Part shown: in pieces, positions 25,788 to 34,432 of the stretch
Numbering within the stretch: position 1 is the stretch's first letter
Layout: every line of letters starts with the position of its first letter
NCBI GenBank assembly: GCA_046727935.1
Contig: JBKPDP010000052.1
Location: 1 to 64,000 of the forward strand
From: Udaeobacter sp046727935
GTDB taxonomy: Bacteria; Verrucomicrobiota; Verrucomicrobiia; Chthoniobacterales; UBA10450
Direction of reading: 5' to 3'
DNA: 64,000 nucleotides
The notes under the pieces: generated by a model
The model's database searches: none
Told to the model about the DNA's origin: nothing
What the model saw: only the letters and a program-made list of their open reading frames with translations
Made by a program: the position numbers and the translations under genes

Positions 25788-27281
25788 ATGAAAAGGCTTT
25801 TTCATTGTTCAATCGTTGTCGTCCTCGCGAGCGTGGCGGCATTTTCTCGACTCCGCGGAGCTGAAGGTGATCTCGGCGCGATAAAGACCGAAATCACAAA
25901 GCGTCATGATGAGGCCGTGAAGCGGCTGCAGGATTGGATCGCGCAAGTGTCGATCGCGGCGGAGAATCGCGGATATCCAGAGGGCGCGGAGTACATGGCT
26001 AAGCTGGCGCGCGATGCGGGATTTCAGCAGGCGAAGGTGATCAATACCGACGGCAAACCGGGCGTGTTCGCGACGCTCGATGCGGGCGCGCCGAAAACGG
26101 TCGGGCTTTATTTCATGTACGACGTCAAACAGTTTGACCCAGTGGAGTGGACATCGCCGCCGACTGAAGCGCGAATCGTGGACAAGCCGCCGCTGGGAAA
26201 GGTGACGGTTGGTCGCGGCGCGGTGAATCAGAAGGGACCGGAAGCGGCGTTTCTTGCGGCGTTGCATGCGATTCGCGGCGCAGGGAAGAAGATACCGGTC
26301 AACCTGGTAATGGTCGCCGAAGGTGAAGAGGAGATCGGTTCACCTCACATCCCACAACTTGTTAGGCGCCCGGAAGTGCTTGCCGCGCTGAAGAAATGTA
26401 TCGGGGTGTTCATGCCGTCGGCGACGCAGGATTTGGATGGAATAGTGACGGTAAATCTAGGATCAAAAGGCGTGATCGAGCTGGAGCTGGTTTCAAGCGG
26501 GGAAAAATGGGGACGGGGTCCGGCAAAGGATATTCACTCGTCGCTGAAAGCGATGATTGACAGTCCGGCGTGGCATCTGGTCAAAGCGCTCGACACGCTT
26601 GTTTCCGACGACGGCAACGAAATCAAGATCGACAATTATCCGCAACCGCGGCCACTGAGCGCGGAAGAGAAAGCGATGATCGCCAGTGTGTCGAAGGTGC
26701 GGAGTGAAGTGCAGGCGAAAAAACAGTTCAGCGTGCAACATTGGATCAACGATCTGCCGTGGGAGAAGGCGAACGAACGACTTGAATCGCAGCCGACAGT
26801 GAACATTGAAGGTTTGGTGGGCGGTTACACTGGCCCCGGCGGCAAAACAATCCTGCCACATCGCGCTGTTGCAAAGATCGATATGCGTCTGGTGCCAGAC
26901 ATGAAAGCCGCTGACGCACTCGCGGCGTTGAAGGCGCATCTGGCGAAGCGCGGTTTCGGCGACATCGAGGTGAACATGACTGGCGGTTACGATCCGACGA
27001 GCACATCGGCGGATTCCGCCCTCATCAAGGCGCAGGTAGCGACTTACAAAAAATTCGGAATCGATCCACTACTTTGGCCGCGCAACGCAGGCTCGTATCC
27101 AGGTTACGTGTTTACAGGTGAACCGGTGAAGCTTGCTGCGGGTCATTTCGGACTCGGTCACGGTAGCGGTGCGCATGCGCCGGACGAGTATTACATCATC
27201 GAATCGGCGAACCCGAAAATACAGGGATTCGACGGCGCAGTGATGTCCTTTGTCGAATATCTGTACGAATTGGCGAAGTAA
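25788..27281 (+). CDS. Exported M20-like hydrolase homologue with altered metal ligands
   Basis: 497 residues: signal peptide (about 1-24), then an M20 dipeptidase-type fold. By-eye alignment with carnosinase-type enzymes shows the HxD metal motif changed (GHxDVQP reads FMYDVKQ, near 110), the bridging DDKGP changed to NQKGP (near 147) and the third-ligand ISDN region replaced by MPSAT. The catalytic EGEEEIGS (near 178) and C-terminal metal His (GSGAHAPDE, near 461) remain. It may bind metal differently or have lost peptidase activity. Followed after 2 bp by a cupin gene. Confidence 0.8.
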   Translation: MKRLFHCSIVVVLASVAAFSRLRGAEGDLGAIKTEITKRHDEAVKRLQDWIAQVSIAAENRGYPEGAEYMAKLARDAGFQQAKVINTDGKPGVFATLDAGAPKTVGLYFMYDVKQFDPVEWTSPPTEARIVDKPPLGKVTVGRGAVNQKGPEAAFLAALHAIRGAGKKIPVNLVMVAEGEEEIGSPHIPQLVRRPEVLAALKKCIGVFMPSATQDLDGIVTVNLGSKGVIELELVSSGEKWGRGPAKDIHSSLKAMIDSPAWHLVKALDTLVSDDGNEIKIDNYPQPRPLSAEEKAMIASVSKVRSEVQAKKQFSVQHWINDLPWEKANERLESQPTVNIEGLVGGYTGPGGKTILPHRAVAKIDMRLVPDMKAADALAALKAHLAKRGFGDIEVNMTGGYDPTSTSADSALIKAQVATYKKFGIDPLLWPRNAGSYPGYVFTGEPVKLAAGHFGLGHGSGAHAPDEYYIIESANPKIQGFDGAVMSFVEYLYELAK

Positions 27282-27283
27282 GA

Positions 27284-27739
27284 ATGAGCGAAAAATCAGG
27301 GACGATTGCGAGGGAGAATGATACGCGTGTACTACATGCCTTTGGCGAAGAAGTAACGATTCATCTCGATGGCGAACGCACGGGCGGAGAGCTCACAATG
27401 TGGACTGAGATCACTCCTCCGGGTGGCGGACCGCCGCCGCATTATCACCTCAACGAGGATGAAGCATTTCACGTCCTCGAAGGCAGGGTCGCATTCCTTT
27501 TAGATTCGGAATGGCACGAACTCGGCCCTGGCGGGACCGCTTTCATGCCGCGCGGCATCGTTCACACGTTCAAAAATGTTGGCGGTCAGCCCTCCCGGAT
27601 GGTGCTTACAACGACGCCGTCAGGAATAGAGAAATTCTTCACGCGTTGCGCTGAGGAATTTGCAAAGCCCGGCGGTTCAGATATGTCGCAGATCATCAAG
27701 ATCGGTGCCGAGCACGGGATTCATTTCCTGCAAGAGTAG
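27284..27739 (+). CDS. Cupin-domain protein
   Basis: 151 residues, a single double-stranded beta-helix domain. Cupin motif 1 is PPPHYHLNEDEAFHVLEGRV (two His and Glu as metal ligands) and motif 2 is GTAFMPRGIVHTFKNVG (third His). Small single-domain cupins include dioxygenases, isomerases and sugar or ligand binders, so no reaction is assigned. Only 2 bp after the M20-like gene, so probably co-transcribed with it. Confidence 0.82.
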   Translation: MSEKSGTIARENDTRVLHAFGEEVTIHLDGERTGGELTMWTEITPPGGGPPPHYHLNEDEAFHVLEGRVAFLLDSEWHELGPGGTAFMPRGIVHTFKNVGGQPSRMVLTTTPSGIEKFFTRCAEEFAKPGGSDMSQIIKIGAEHGIHFLQE

Positions 27740-27768
27740 GAACGCGAAGTCGCAGTCAACGCCAGCGG

Positions 27769-28194
27769 CTACAGCAATTTCGCTTCCAGATTGATCTGTG
27801 TGCCGGCGAGAGCGACGGATACAGGACAAGTCTTTTTCGTTAGCTCGGCTTGTTCCTTGAATTTTGCCTGGTCGATTCCGGGAACGTCACCTTCGGTTTT
27901 CAAATCGATCGAGGTGATTTTGAATCCCTTGTCGGCGGGCTCCAGCTTCACCGTTGCGGTGGTGCTGACGCGGTTCGCAGGATGGCCTGCCTTTTCGAGG
28001 TTGAACGAAAGCGCCATGGAAAAACAGCCGGCCTCCGCCGCGCCGATAAGTTCTTCGGGATTCGTGCCCTTTCCCTCTTCGAAGCGCGATGAAAATGAAA
28101 AAGGACCTTCAAACGCGCCGCTTCCCAGTTTCATGTTTCCCTTGCCTTCCTTCAAAGTGCCTTCCCAAACAGCCGATCCAGTTCGTGTTGCCAT
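27769..28194 (-). CDS. osmC: OsmC-family peroxiredoxin
   Basis: 141 residues, full family length. The two redox cysteines are in the expected places: AAEAGCFSMALSF (about residue 56) and LTKKTCPVSVAL (about 121), with the active-site Arg probably in FSSRFEEGKGTNPEELIG. OsmC-type proteins reduce organic hydroperoxides. Convergent with the cupin gene; 86 bp downstream of the carrier gene on the same strand. Confidence 0.88.
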   Translation of the reverse strand: MATRTGSAVWEGTLKEGKGNMKLGSGAFEGPFSFSSRFEEGKGTNPEELIGAAEAGCFSMALSFNLEKAGHPANRVSTTATVKLEPADKGFKITSIDLKTEGDVPGIDQAKFKEQAELTKKTCPVSVALAGTQINLEAKLL

Positions 28195-28280
28195 TGTTTA
28201 CCTCCTTTATTTGTTGCTGATTACGATTCGCGCAGACGCGGTCAGGCGCAATCTGTTTTCCGTCTAACCAAACAAGCCAA

Positions 28281-29612
28281 TCACGCCGCTTCCGGCGCGG
28301 CGATATCACCGAGCGCAGCGGCGCGTTTTCCGCGTTGTGCCTGCGCAAAAATGCGCTGTTTGTGGCCTAACCAAACACTTAGCGCCAACCAACAGGCGAT
28401 GATCGGCACTGTAATGAAACTTATTCCGCGCAATCCGAATCCGAGCGCATTGAGTCCGCGATACGACCACGCCCCTAGCTGATCGCCAACACGGTAGGCG
28501 AAGGTGTCGATTACACTTTTGGCTTTGTACTTATCTTCGCGTCGCAGAACCGTGAACAGAACCTCCCGCGCCGGTCGCATGAACGCGAAAGTCGCCGCCC
28601 GCCTCAGCACCTGAAACACCGCCAAAACTGCGAGCAAGGGGCTGACTCCAATGAAAACAAATCCAATCAGACTTAGGGCTGGCATTAAGATAAGGGTTGG
28701 CGTGACGCCGAACCATTTAAGGAGCCTACCAGTCAGGAAAAGTTGACCAAGAAGCGTGAGTGTATTTACCGAGCGGTCGAGATTTGCAAAAAAAGTTGTG
28801 CGTGCGGCCCGATCCGCGAAGGCGTGGCCGGTGAGATCGGACTGTTGAAAATAGGCCCAAGTCGAAGTCGTTGAATAAAAAATAATGAACATGAACAAGC
28901 CAAAAAGGTAAGGCGACCGAAAAATGTGAGTTATCCCGGACCAAAGACTGCCGCCAATCGCTGCCTCTTCAGTTCGCTGATCTCGATCTTGCGATGCTTG
29001 CTGACCTCGTGCGAAGTCCGCCGGGAAGAAACGCACCGATTGCGCAGCAAGTTCAAACATTGCCGCGGAGACCAAAAGTAAATTGGCCGCGCCGATTGGC
29101 TTTACCAGCGAGGCGGTGATGCTCCCGCCGATAATGGCGCCCAATGATCCGCCGATGCTGATGAAGCCGAAGAGGCGTTTGCCTTGTTCGTTGCTGAAGA
29201 GATCGGTCATGAACGCCCAAAACACAGTGACGACGAAAAGATTAGCGACGCTTAGCCAGACGAAGAACGTCCGGCCCAACCATGCTTCCTGCGCGGGAGT
29301 GAGGACCCGCATGAGAACAGAAAAGATGAGCAGGTTCGCGATGAAGAAACGGTAGGCGATCGGAATAAATTTGCGGCGCGACATGCCCGCCACGAGTGCG
29401 GAAAAGAGCGCGTTTGCGATCAGCATCGCGATCAACGTGGCCGTGAACATCCACGGCAGATTTTCCACGCCGCTCGACGCGCCGATCTCATCGCGGATCG
29501 GACGAATCACATAATAGCTGCCGAGGACCATGAAATTGAAGGCAAACCCAAGCCAGAGCGCCCGGATTTCCTGCGGCTTTACGTCAACGATCTTTGCGAG
29601 AACTTTTTTCAT
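28281..29612 (-). CDS. Multi-spanning carrier, ATP:ADP-antiporter/MFS-like
   Basis: About 443 residues with roughly 11-12 membrane segments. The beginning (ALWLGFAFNFMVLGSYYVIRPIRDEIG) and the FISIGGSLGAIIGG segment resemble the Npt/Tlc nucleotide-carrier branch related to the major facilitator superfamily. Substrate unknown; free-living bacteria carry such homologues without being energy parasites. The open frame starts at 29624, but that ATG lies inside a GTCATCC repeat arm, so the ATG at 29612 (MKKVLAKIVDV) is preferred. Confidence 0.72.
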   Translation of the reverse strand: MKKVLAKIVDVKPQEIRALWLGFAFNFMVLGSYYVIRPIRDEIGASSGVENLPWMFTATLIAMLIANALFSALVAGMSRRKFIPIAYRFFIANLLIFSVLMRVLTPAQEAWLGRTFFVWLSVANLFVVTVFWAFMTDLFSNEQGKRLFGFISIGGSLGAIIGGSITASLVKPIGAANLLLVSAAMFELAAQSVRFFPADFARGQQASQDRDQRTEEAAIGGSLWSGITHIFRSPYLFGLFMFIIFYSTTSTWAYFQQSDLTGHAFADRAARTTFFANLDRSVNTLTLLGQLFLTGRLLKWFGVTPTLILMPALSLIGFVFIGVSPLLAVLAVFQVLRRAATFAFMRPAREVLFTVLRREDKYKAKSVIDTFAYRVGDQLGAWSYRGLNALGFGLRGISFITVPIIACWLALSVWLGHKQRIFAQAQRGKRAAALGDIAAPEAA

Positions 29613-29619
29613 TGGCGCG

Positions 29620-29705
29620 GTCATCCTGAGCGCAAACGAAGAATCTCGCCTGCTTGCGTAACGTTTTCCGCATTTGTGAGGTCCCTCGCATCCGCTCGGG
29701 ATGAC
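29620..29705. repeat. GTCATCCTGAGCG... / ...CGCTCGGGATGAC paired repeat (copy 2)
   Basis: Outer arms are complementary and the middle is variable. It lies between two minus-strand genes, and the arm GTCATCC provides an upstream ATG in frame with the carrier gene. Same family as 23383-23467. Confidence 0.6.
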
Positions 29706-29712
29706 GTGGCTG

Positions 29713-30840
29713 TCATGCTTTTTTCTTATGCCACGCGGCGAGCACTTCCGCTTCGCGTTCGGGTGTTAGACCGGCGCGCAATTTCGATTGCCGCTCTTGC
29801 GGTAACGATTTGAACCAAGCGAGCGTGTCGCGCGCCGTTTGGGCGAGGGGACGGAACGTCAAACCTTTTGCCAGCGCCCGATCGATCTTCGTTCGCGAAA
29901 GTCCGAGCTCATCGCCCGCCCAGACCGGCATATCCGACCACGCTTCAACTTTTTGTTGCTGCAGAAAATCCGCCGGCACCCAGGTAAAACTCGCGTTCGA
30001 ATCAAGCGCGCCTTTGATCCCGTCGAGCATCTGACCGATTTCGAGCGGCTTGGCGGAGCCGGTCGCGTTATAAATTCCGGCTTCGCGATTCTCTGCCATG
30101 CGAATTGTCCATTCCGCCAGGTCGCGTGCGTCGATGAATTGCACCGGATCGCTCGGTTTGCCCGGGGCTACGACCTCGCCTCCGCGATCAACACGCACCG
30201 GCCAATAGGTGAAGCGATCGGTCTCGTCGCCTGGTCCGACGATGAGGCCGGGCCGGATGATCAAGGTTTTTCCAGGAAACCACTTCTGGGCTTCCTGCTC
30301 CGACAAGACTTTGAGCGGCCCATAAGTTTTGTAACCGGACGCCCTCACTGCTTCGATTGTTTCCTTGTACGGATCGGGGCCATCGTATTTGGCAAGCGGC
30401 GCGGTTTCATCCACGCCATTGTTTGTGTCGGCGTAAACCGAAATCGTCGAGATAAAGACGTAACGGGCGATGTTTCCTTTGAGAATTTGCGCAGCGTCGC
30501 GTACCCACGCGGGAACCGTGGTAGGATTATCGATCGCCACATCCCATTGCCGATCTCTCAGGGCATCGAGTTTACCGTTGCGATCACCGACCAATTGCTC
30601 GACTTCCTTTGGCAACTCCCCTGGATGCGTCTTGCCGCGATTAAACGTGGTGACTTTGTGGCCGCGGCTCAGCGCGTATCGAACCTGATTAGGTCCGGTG
30701 AATCCGGTGCCGCCAAGAATCAGAATGCGTAAAGGCTGCACGGATTTCTCTGCGAGCACCGTTGTCGATCTCATACTGAGAGCTAATGCGCCAGCGGCGG
30801 TACCAGAGAGTTTGATAAATTGGCGACGCGTTGTTTTCAT
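29713..30840 (-). CDS. Tat-exported NAD-dependent epimerase/dehydratase-like protein
   Basis: 375 residues from ATG 30840, chosen because it gives a clean twin-arginine signal (MKTTRRQFIKLSGTAAGALAL); the frame extends 8 codons further up. After the signal comes an extended-SDR Rossmann fold: LILGGTGFTGPNQV (GxxGxxG) and YGPLK as the YxxxK catalytic pair near residue 185. Such proteins epimerise or dehydrate nucleotide sugars, but a periplasmic member is unusual, so the substrate is open. Divergent from the aldo/keto reductase gene, which also has a Tat signal. Confidence 0.8.
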   Translation of the reverse strand: MKTTRRQFIKLSGTAAGALALSMRSTTVLAEKSVQPLRILILGGTGFTGPNQVRYALSRGHKVTTFNRGKTHPGELPKEVEQLVGDRNGKLDALRDRQWDVAIDNPTTVPAWVRDAAQILKGNIARYVFISTISVYADTNNGVDETAPLAKYDGPDPYKETIEAVRASGYKTYGPLKVLSEQEAQKWFPGKTLIIRPGLIVGPGDETDRFTYWPVRVDRGGEVVAPGKPSDPVQFIDARDLAEWTIRMAENREAGIYNATGSAKPLEIGQMLDGIKGALDSNASFTWVPADFLQQQKVEAWSDMPVWAGDELGLSRTKIDRALAKGLTFRPLAQTARDTLAWFKSLPQERQSKLRAGLTPEREAEVLAAWHKKKA

Positions 30841-30859
30841 TTGCGCGGTAACCTTTCTT

Positions 30860-30947
30860 GTCATTTCGAGCGAAGTCGAGGAATCTCTTCCTGTCTCGTT
30901 AAACGATTTAAACGATTAGAAATGCCTCGACTGCGCTCGATATGAAA
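30860..30947. repeat. GTCATTTCGAGCGAAGTC... / ...CGCTCGATATGAA paired repeat (copy 3)
   Basis: Fills the gap between two divergent Tat-exported oxidoreductase genes. Its right arm contains the ATG (30942) that begins the aldo/keto reductase frame. Same family as 23383-23467 and 34433-34542. Confidence 0.6.
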
Positions 30948-31883
30948 CTTGGAAACGTGACTCGACGCAAAGCCATGCGCCTGATTGGCGTGAGCGGAGC
31001 CGGATTGTTGTGCCCGGTTCGTGTGTCACGCGCGCAGGCGAAAGCCGAATCATCTACGATGCTGACACGCGCAATTCCTTCATCCGGCGAGAAGCTGCCG
31101 GTGATTGGCCTGGGAACCTGGCAGGCTTTCGATGTCGATCTTACACCGGACAACCGGAGACAGCTCGGGGAGGTCCTTTTGCTTTTTGTGAAGCTTGGCG
31201 GACGCGTAATTGACACGTCGCCGATGTATGGTCGGGCCGAAGATGCGATCGGCGAGCTGACGACTGCGCTCGGCATTCGGGACGAGCTTTTTCTCGCCAC
31301 GAAGGTTTGGACACGCGGCAAGGAGAATGGAATCAAATCGATGGAGCGTTCGATGGCGCTTCTGCGTGCGAAACGAATTGACCTGATGCAAGTCCACAAT
31401 CTCGTCGACGTCCAGATGCAGCTGGCGACAATGCGTGAATGGAAGGCGCAGGGGCGTATCCGTTACCTGGGCATCACGCACTATGAAGCGGGGGCATTTG
31501 CTGATGTGGAAAAAATCATGCGAAGCGAAAAGCTCGATTTTGTGCAGATCAACTATTCACTTATGGAGCGCGAAGCCGAAGAACGCATTTTGCCGCTGGC
31601 GCAGGAACGCGGCGTGGCTGTCGTCGTCAATCGCCCCTTTGGCGGTGGCGATCTCTTCGGTAAGGTCCGCTCGAAGGCATTGCCTGATTGGGCGGCTGAA
31701 TTTGATTGTCGGTCATGGGCTCAATTTTTCCTCAAATGGATCGTCGCGAATTCCGCCGTCACTTGCGCCATCCCCGCGACCGACAAACCACACCACCTCG
31801 AGGATAATATGCAGGGAGGAATCGGACCGCTTCCTGATGCAAAGATGCGCCAGCGAATGGTTGAATTGGTCTCGTCGCTGTAG
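30942..31883 (+). CDS. Tat-exported aldo/keto reductase
   Basis: 313 residues with a twin-arginine type N-terminus (TRRKAMRLIGVSGAGLLC). The AKR tetrad is recognisable: Asp and Tyr in VIDTSPMYGRAED, Lys in LFLATKVW and His in DLMQVHNL, all on a TIM-barrel length. The family reduces aldehydes or ketones with NADPH; a periplasmic location suggests another cofactor source. ATG 30942 lies in a repeat arm; GTG 30957 (MTRRKAMRL) is a plausible alternative start. Confidence 0.85.
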   Translation: MKLGNVTRRKAMRLIGVSGAGLLCPVRVSRAQAKAESSTMLTRAIPSSGEKLPVIGLGTWQAFDVDLTPDNRRQLGEVLLLFVKLGGRVIDTSPMYGRAEDAIGELTTALGIRDELFLATKVWTRGKENGIKSMERSMALLRAKRIDLMQVHNLVDVQMQLATMREWKAQGRIRYLGITHYEAGAFADVEKIMRSEKLDFVQINYSLMEREAEERILPLAQERGVAVVVNRPFGGGDLFGKVRSKALPDWAAEFDCRSWAQFFLKWIVANSAVTCAIPATDKPHHLEDNMQGGIGPLPDAKMRQRMVELVSSL

Positions 31884-32026
31884 CGGCCACCGATCAGGAA
31901 TTGCCTCTAGACTGCGTTTTTTGCAGACCCTGTGCGCATTCAGCAATTGTCAACCGAAAAAATTTACGTTTTCTGAAAAAAATCGGTTGCGCGGGCAGTC
32001 GATTTCATCGATAGGACGCGCGCTTT

Positions 32027-32578
32027 ATGCGAAAAATAACCCCCTATCTTATTCTCGGAATCTGTTGCGTAGCATTTTATCCGCGTCCGGCGGCGGCGCT
32101 GGTTTTTTCGGCGCCTGATCCCAAATTTGTTTATAAGGATACCTCGGGCAAAAAGCAGTCGATTCAGATTGTGGACAAATATTATCCGAAGAAGATCGTG
32201 CAGCCATTTGGCAATGATCCAAAGATTGATCCGAAGCTGCGCCGAGCTGCGACCATTGCAGAGGAACGCGCGCGAGCGCACTCGCTTTCGAAATGCTGGC
32301 ACTACGTGAAAGAAGCTCTTGTTGCTGCTGGCGTGGTGAAGTCTCGACCGCAGACGGCCCTTGCCAAACAAGCTGGGCAGGAGCTGGTGAATAATTACGG
32401 GTTCAAGAAACTCCCGGTGTCGGACCCTTACCAGGCTCCGGTTGGCGCGGTATTGGTCTATGGCGCTAAGCGCGCGGCCGGTCACGTTGAGATCCGGACT
32501 GAGAGTGGTTTCGCCAGCGACTTTCGCTCCAAAACGCCATCACGCCGGCCACTGCTAGGCATTTTCGCTAAGAGTTAG
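32027..32578 (+). CDS. Exported CHAP/NlpC-like putative peptidoglycan amidase
   Basis: 183 residues with a signal peptide (about 1-24). The rest contains a Cys-His arrangement typical of the papain-like CHAP/NlpC fold: SKCWHYVKEALVAAG (nucleophile Cys near 94) and, after a PVGAVLVYG strand, AGHVEIRTESGF (His near 158, Glu following). That would make it a cell-wall hydrolase, but similarity is low. The 143 bp before it hold no clear element. Confidence 0.55.
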   Translation: MRKITPYLILGICCVAFYPRPAAALVFSAPDPKFVYKDTSGKKQSIQIVDKYYPKKIVQPFGNDPKIDPKLRRAATIAEERARAHSLSKCWHYVKEALVAAGVVKSRPQTALAKQAGQELVNNYGFKKLPVSDPYQAPVGAVLVYGAKRAAGHVEIRTESGFASDFRSKTPSRRPLLGIFAKS

Positions 32579-32597
32579 CTCGCTCATTCTAGCGAGC
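32578..32597. repeat. Hairpin GCTCGCT-cattct-AGCGAGC after the CHAP-like gene
   Basis: A 7-bp perfect stem with a 6-nt loop that begins in the stop codon of the preceding gene. No T-run follows, so it is not a classical intrinsic terminator, though it may still end or protect the transcript. Confidence 0.35.
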
Positions 32598-32660
32598 CTG
32601 AGCACCTGCAAAGGATCAATTCAGCTGGCAAATTGTCCAGCTGCGCAAGATTCTTTGTAG

Positions 32661-33392
32661 ATGAACCAGCCCGTTCGCATCGCCATGTGGTCAGGCCCGC
32701 GAAACATCTCGACCGCGATGATGCGGGCGTGGGGCAATCGGCCGGATACTTTCGTCATTGATGAGCCGTTTTATGCCTACTACTTAAAAGCGACCGGGAA
32801 AAAACATCCCGGCGCAGATGAAGTGATCACCACCGGTGAGACCGATTGGCGAAGAGTTATCGCGCAACTGACCGGTCCGATTCCAAGCGGCAAGCGATTT
32901 TTTTTTCAGAAACAGATGGCGCATCATCTTTTGGCGGAGGTGGACCGCGAATGGCTCGGCGAAGTGACGAATTGCTTTCTTATTCGTGACCCGCGCGAGG
33001 TGATCGCTTCATACATCAAAAAGCGAGAGAACCCAATGCTTCCGGACCTGGGCTTTATGCAGCAAGCGGAGACCTTTGATTTAGTGCGCGCTCACACGAA
33101 TTCCGTTCCGCCGATTGTCGATGCAAAAGACGTGCTGGAAAATCCCGAACGGATGCTGCGCCTGCTTTGCGAGGCAGTCGGCGTCGAGTTTAGCGAATCG
33201 ATGCTTTCGTGGCCGCCGGGATTGCGTGAAACCGACGGCATTTGGGCAAAGCATTGGTACGGCGAAGTGGCAAAAACGACATCGTTTCAACCATATCGTC
33301 CGAGGGAAGTGAAAGTGCCCCCGAATTTACAGGAAATTCACGATCGCTGCCGCGAGTGTTACGAAAGACTTTACCAATACCGATTGCATTGA
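32661..33392 (+). CDS. Sulfotransferase-like P-loop protein
   Basis: 243 residues. The N-terminus IAMWSGPRNISTAMMRAWGNRPD matches the 5'-phosphosulfate loop of a sulfotransferase-like family, and CFLIRDPREVIASYIKKREN corresponds to the 3'-phosphate binding strand. It would transfer sulfate from PAPS or bind a related nucleotide; substrate unknown. The next gene, 113 bp away, is a class IV aminotransferase homologue, and the pairing suggests a joint role. Starts at ATG 32661. Confidence 0.75.
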   Translation: MNQPVRIAMWSGPRNISTAMMRAWGNRPDTFVIDEPFYAYYLKATGKKHPGADEVITTGETDWRRVIAQLTGPIPSGKRFFFQKQMAHHLLAEVDREWLGEVTNCFLIRDPREVIASYIKKRENPMLPDLGFMQQAETFDLVRAHTNSVPPIVDAKDVLENPERMLRLLCEAVGVEFSESMLSWPPGLRETDGIWAKHWYGEVAKTTSFQPYRPREVKVPPNLQEIHDRCRECYERLYQYRLH

Positions 33393-33439
33393 ACCACGGA
33401 TCGCGCGGAATTTTCAAATCGTTGCTTGGTTGATTCGAT

Positions 33440-33465
33440 GGCGTTTGACACAAACGCCGCTACAA
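33440..33465. repeat. Small hairpin GGCGTTTG-aca-CAAACGCC followed by GCTAC
   Basis: Perfect 8-bp stem at 33440-33458, then CGCTACAAC, resembling one half of the longer CTGTAG...CTACAG palindromes. It lies between the sulfotransferase-like and aminotransferase-like genes, in a gap that also begins with an ACCACGGATCGCGCGG-type repeat. Confidence 0.4.
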
Positions 33466-33505
33466 CGAAACAATCCGCGTTATCAGTGCAATCCGGGTTT
33501 AAGCA

Positions 33506-34405
33506 ATGCTTCAAAAATTCGACAAACGAAATCGCAACCTGATCGTCAATATCAATGGTCAGCTGGTGCATCGCGATCAAGCCGGGATCAGTCCGTTTGA
33601 TTCCGCGGTGCAGGGCGGGGATGCCGTGTGGGAAGGATTACGACTTTACAATGGCCGGATTTTTAAGCTTCACGAACATCTGGACCGGCTGGAACGTTCG
33701 GCGCGTGCCTTAGCTTTTGCTGAAATTCCGCCCCGCGAAAAAATTATCGAGGAAGTCAAGCGCACACTCGCGGCAAACAAGATGAGTGACAGCGTGCATA
33801 TCCGCCTCACGCTTACGCGCGGTGTAAAGATTACTTCTGGAATGGATCCACGTCTGAATCAGAGCGAGCCGACGTTGATCATTCTCGCGGAGCACAAGGC
33901 GCCGGTTTACGCAAAAACGGGGTTGACCTTGATTACGAGCAAAGTCCGGCGCCCGTCGCGCGAGGTTCTCGATGCGCGAATTCATCACGCGAATCTGCTG
34001 AATTCGATTCTGGCAAAGATCGAAGCAAACAACGCCGGGGCAGACGATGCCTTGATGCTCGATACGCGCGGTTTTGTTGCGGAAACAAACGCCACGCACG
34101 TTTTTATCGTGCGTAATGGCGATCTGGCGACCAGTCGCGTGGTGGCCTGCCCGGAGGGAATTACGCGGGCGACAGTGATCGAGATTTGTGCTGCGGAAAA
34201 AATTCGCTGCGTCGAGACCGATCTTTCGGTCGTCGATGTTTACGGCGCCAACGAAATGTTTTGTACGGGCACCATGGGCGAGCTGGCCGCCGTCACCAAG
34301 CTTGACAATCGCCAAATTGGCGATGGCAAAGTCGGGCGGATGACAAAACGCCTAAGCGATCTTTACGCCAAACGAACTGCGACCGAAGGAGTGCAGGTTG
34401 TATAG
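33506..34405 (+). CDS. Class IV aminotransferase (IlvE-like) homologue lacking the PLP lysine
   Basis: 299 residues with the branched-chain/D-amino-acid aminotransferase fold: DSAVQGGDAVWEGLRLYNGRIFKLHEHLDRL near 30-60, LTRGV near 107, ARIHHANLLNSILAKIEANNAGADDALMLD near 157-186, GFVAETNATHVFIV, and MFCTGTMGELAAV near the end. In the family the PLP-binding Lys precedes the (S/G)xN(L/Y)L segment (as in IKSLNLL); here that position, residue 160, is His. It may therefore be inactive as a transaminase, or use the fold differently. Paired with the upstream sulfotransferase-like gene. Confidence 0.85.
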   Translation: MLQKFDKRNRNLIVNINGQLVHRDQAGISPFDSAVQGGDAVWEGLRLYNGRIFKLHEHLDRLERSARALAFAEIPPREKIIEEVKRTLAANKMSDSVHIRLTLTRGVKITSGMDPRLNQSEPTLIILAEHKAPVYAKTGLTLITSKVRRPSREVLDARIHHANLLNSILAKIEANNAGADDALMLDTRGFVAETNATHVFIVRNGDLATSRVVACPEGITRATVIEICAAEKIRCVETDLSVVDVYGANEMFCTGTMGELAAVTKLDNRQIGDGKVGRMTKRLSDLYAKRTATEGVQVV

Positions 34406-34432
34406 TTATAGCAAAACGCGTGCGTTGCCCGT

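Noticed and set aside
32598..32660. Intrinsic terminator after the CHAP-like gene
   Set aside because: A hairpin is present (32578-32597) but is not followed by a T-run, so it is listed only as a hairpin.
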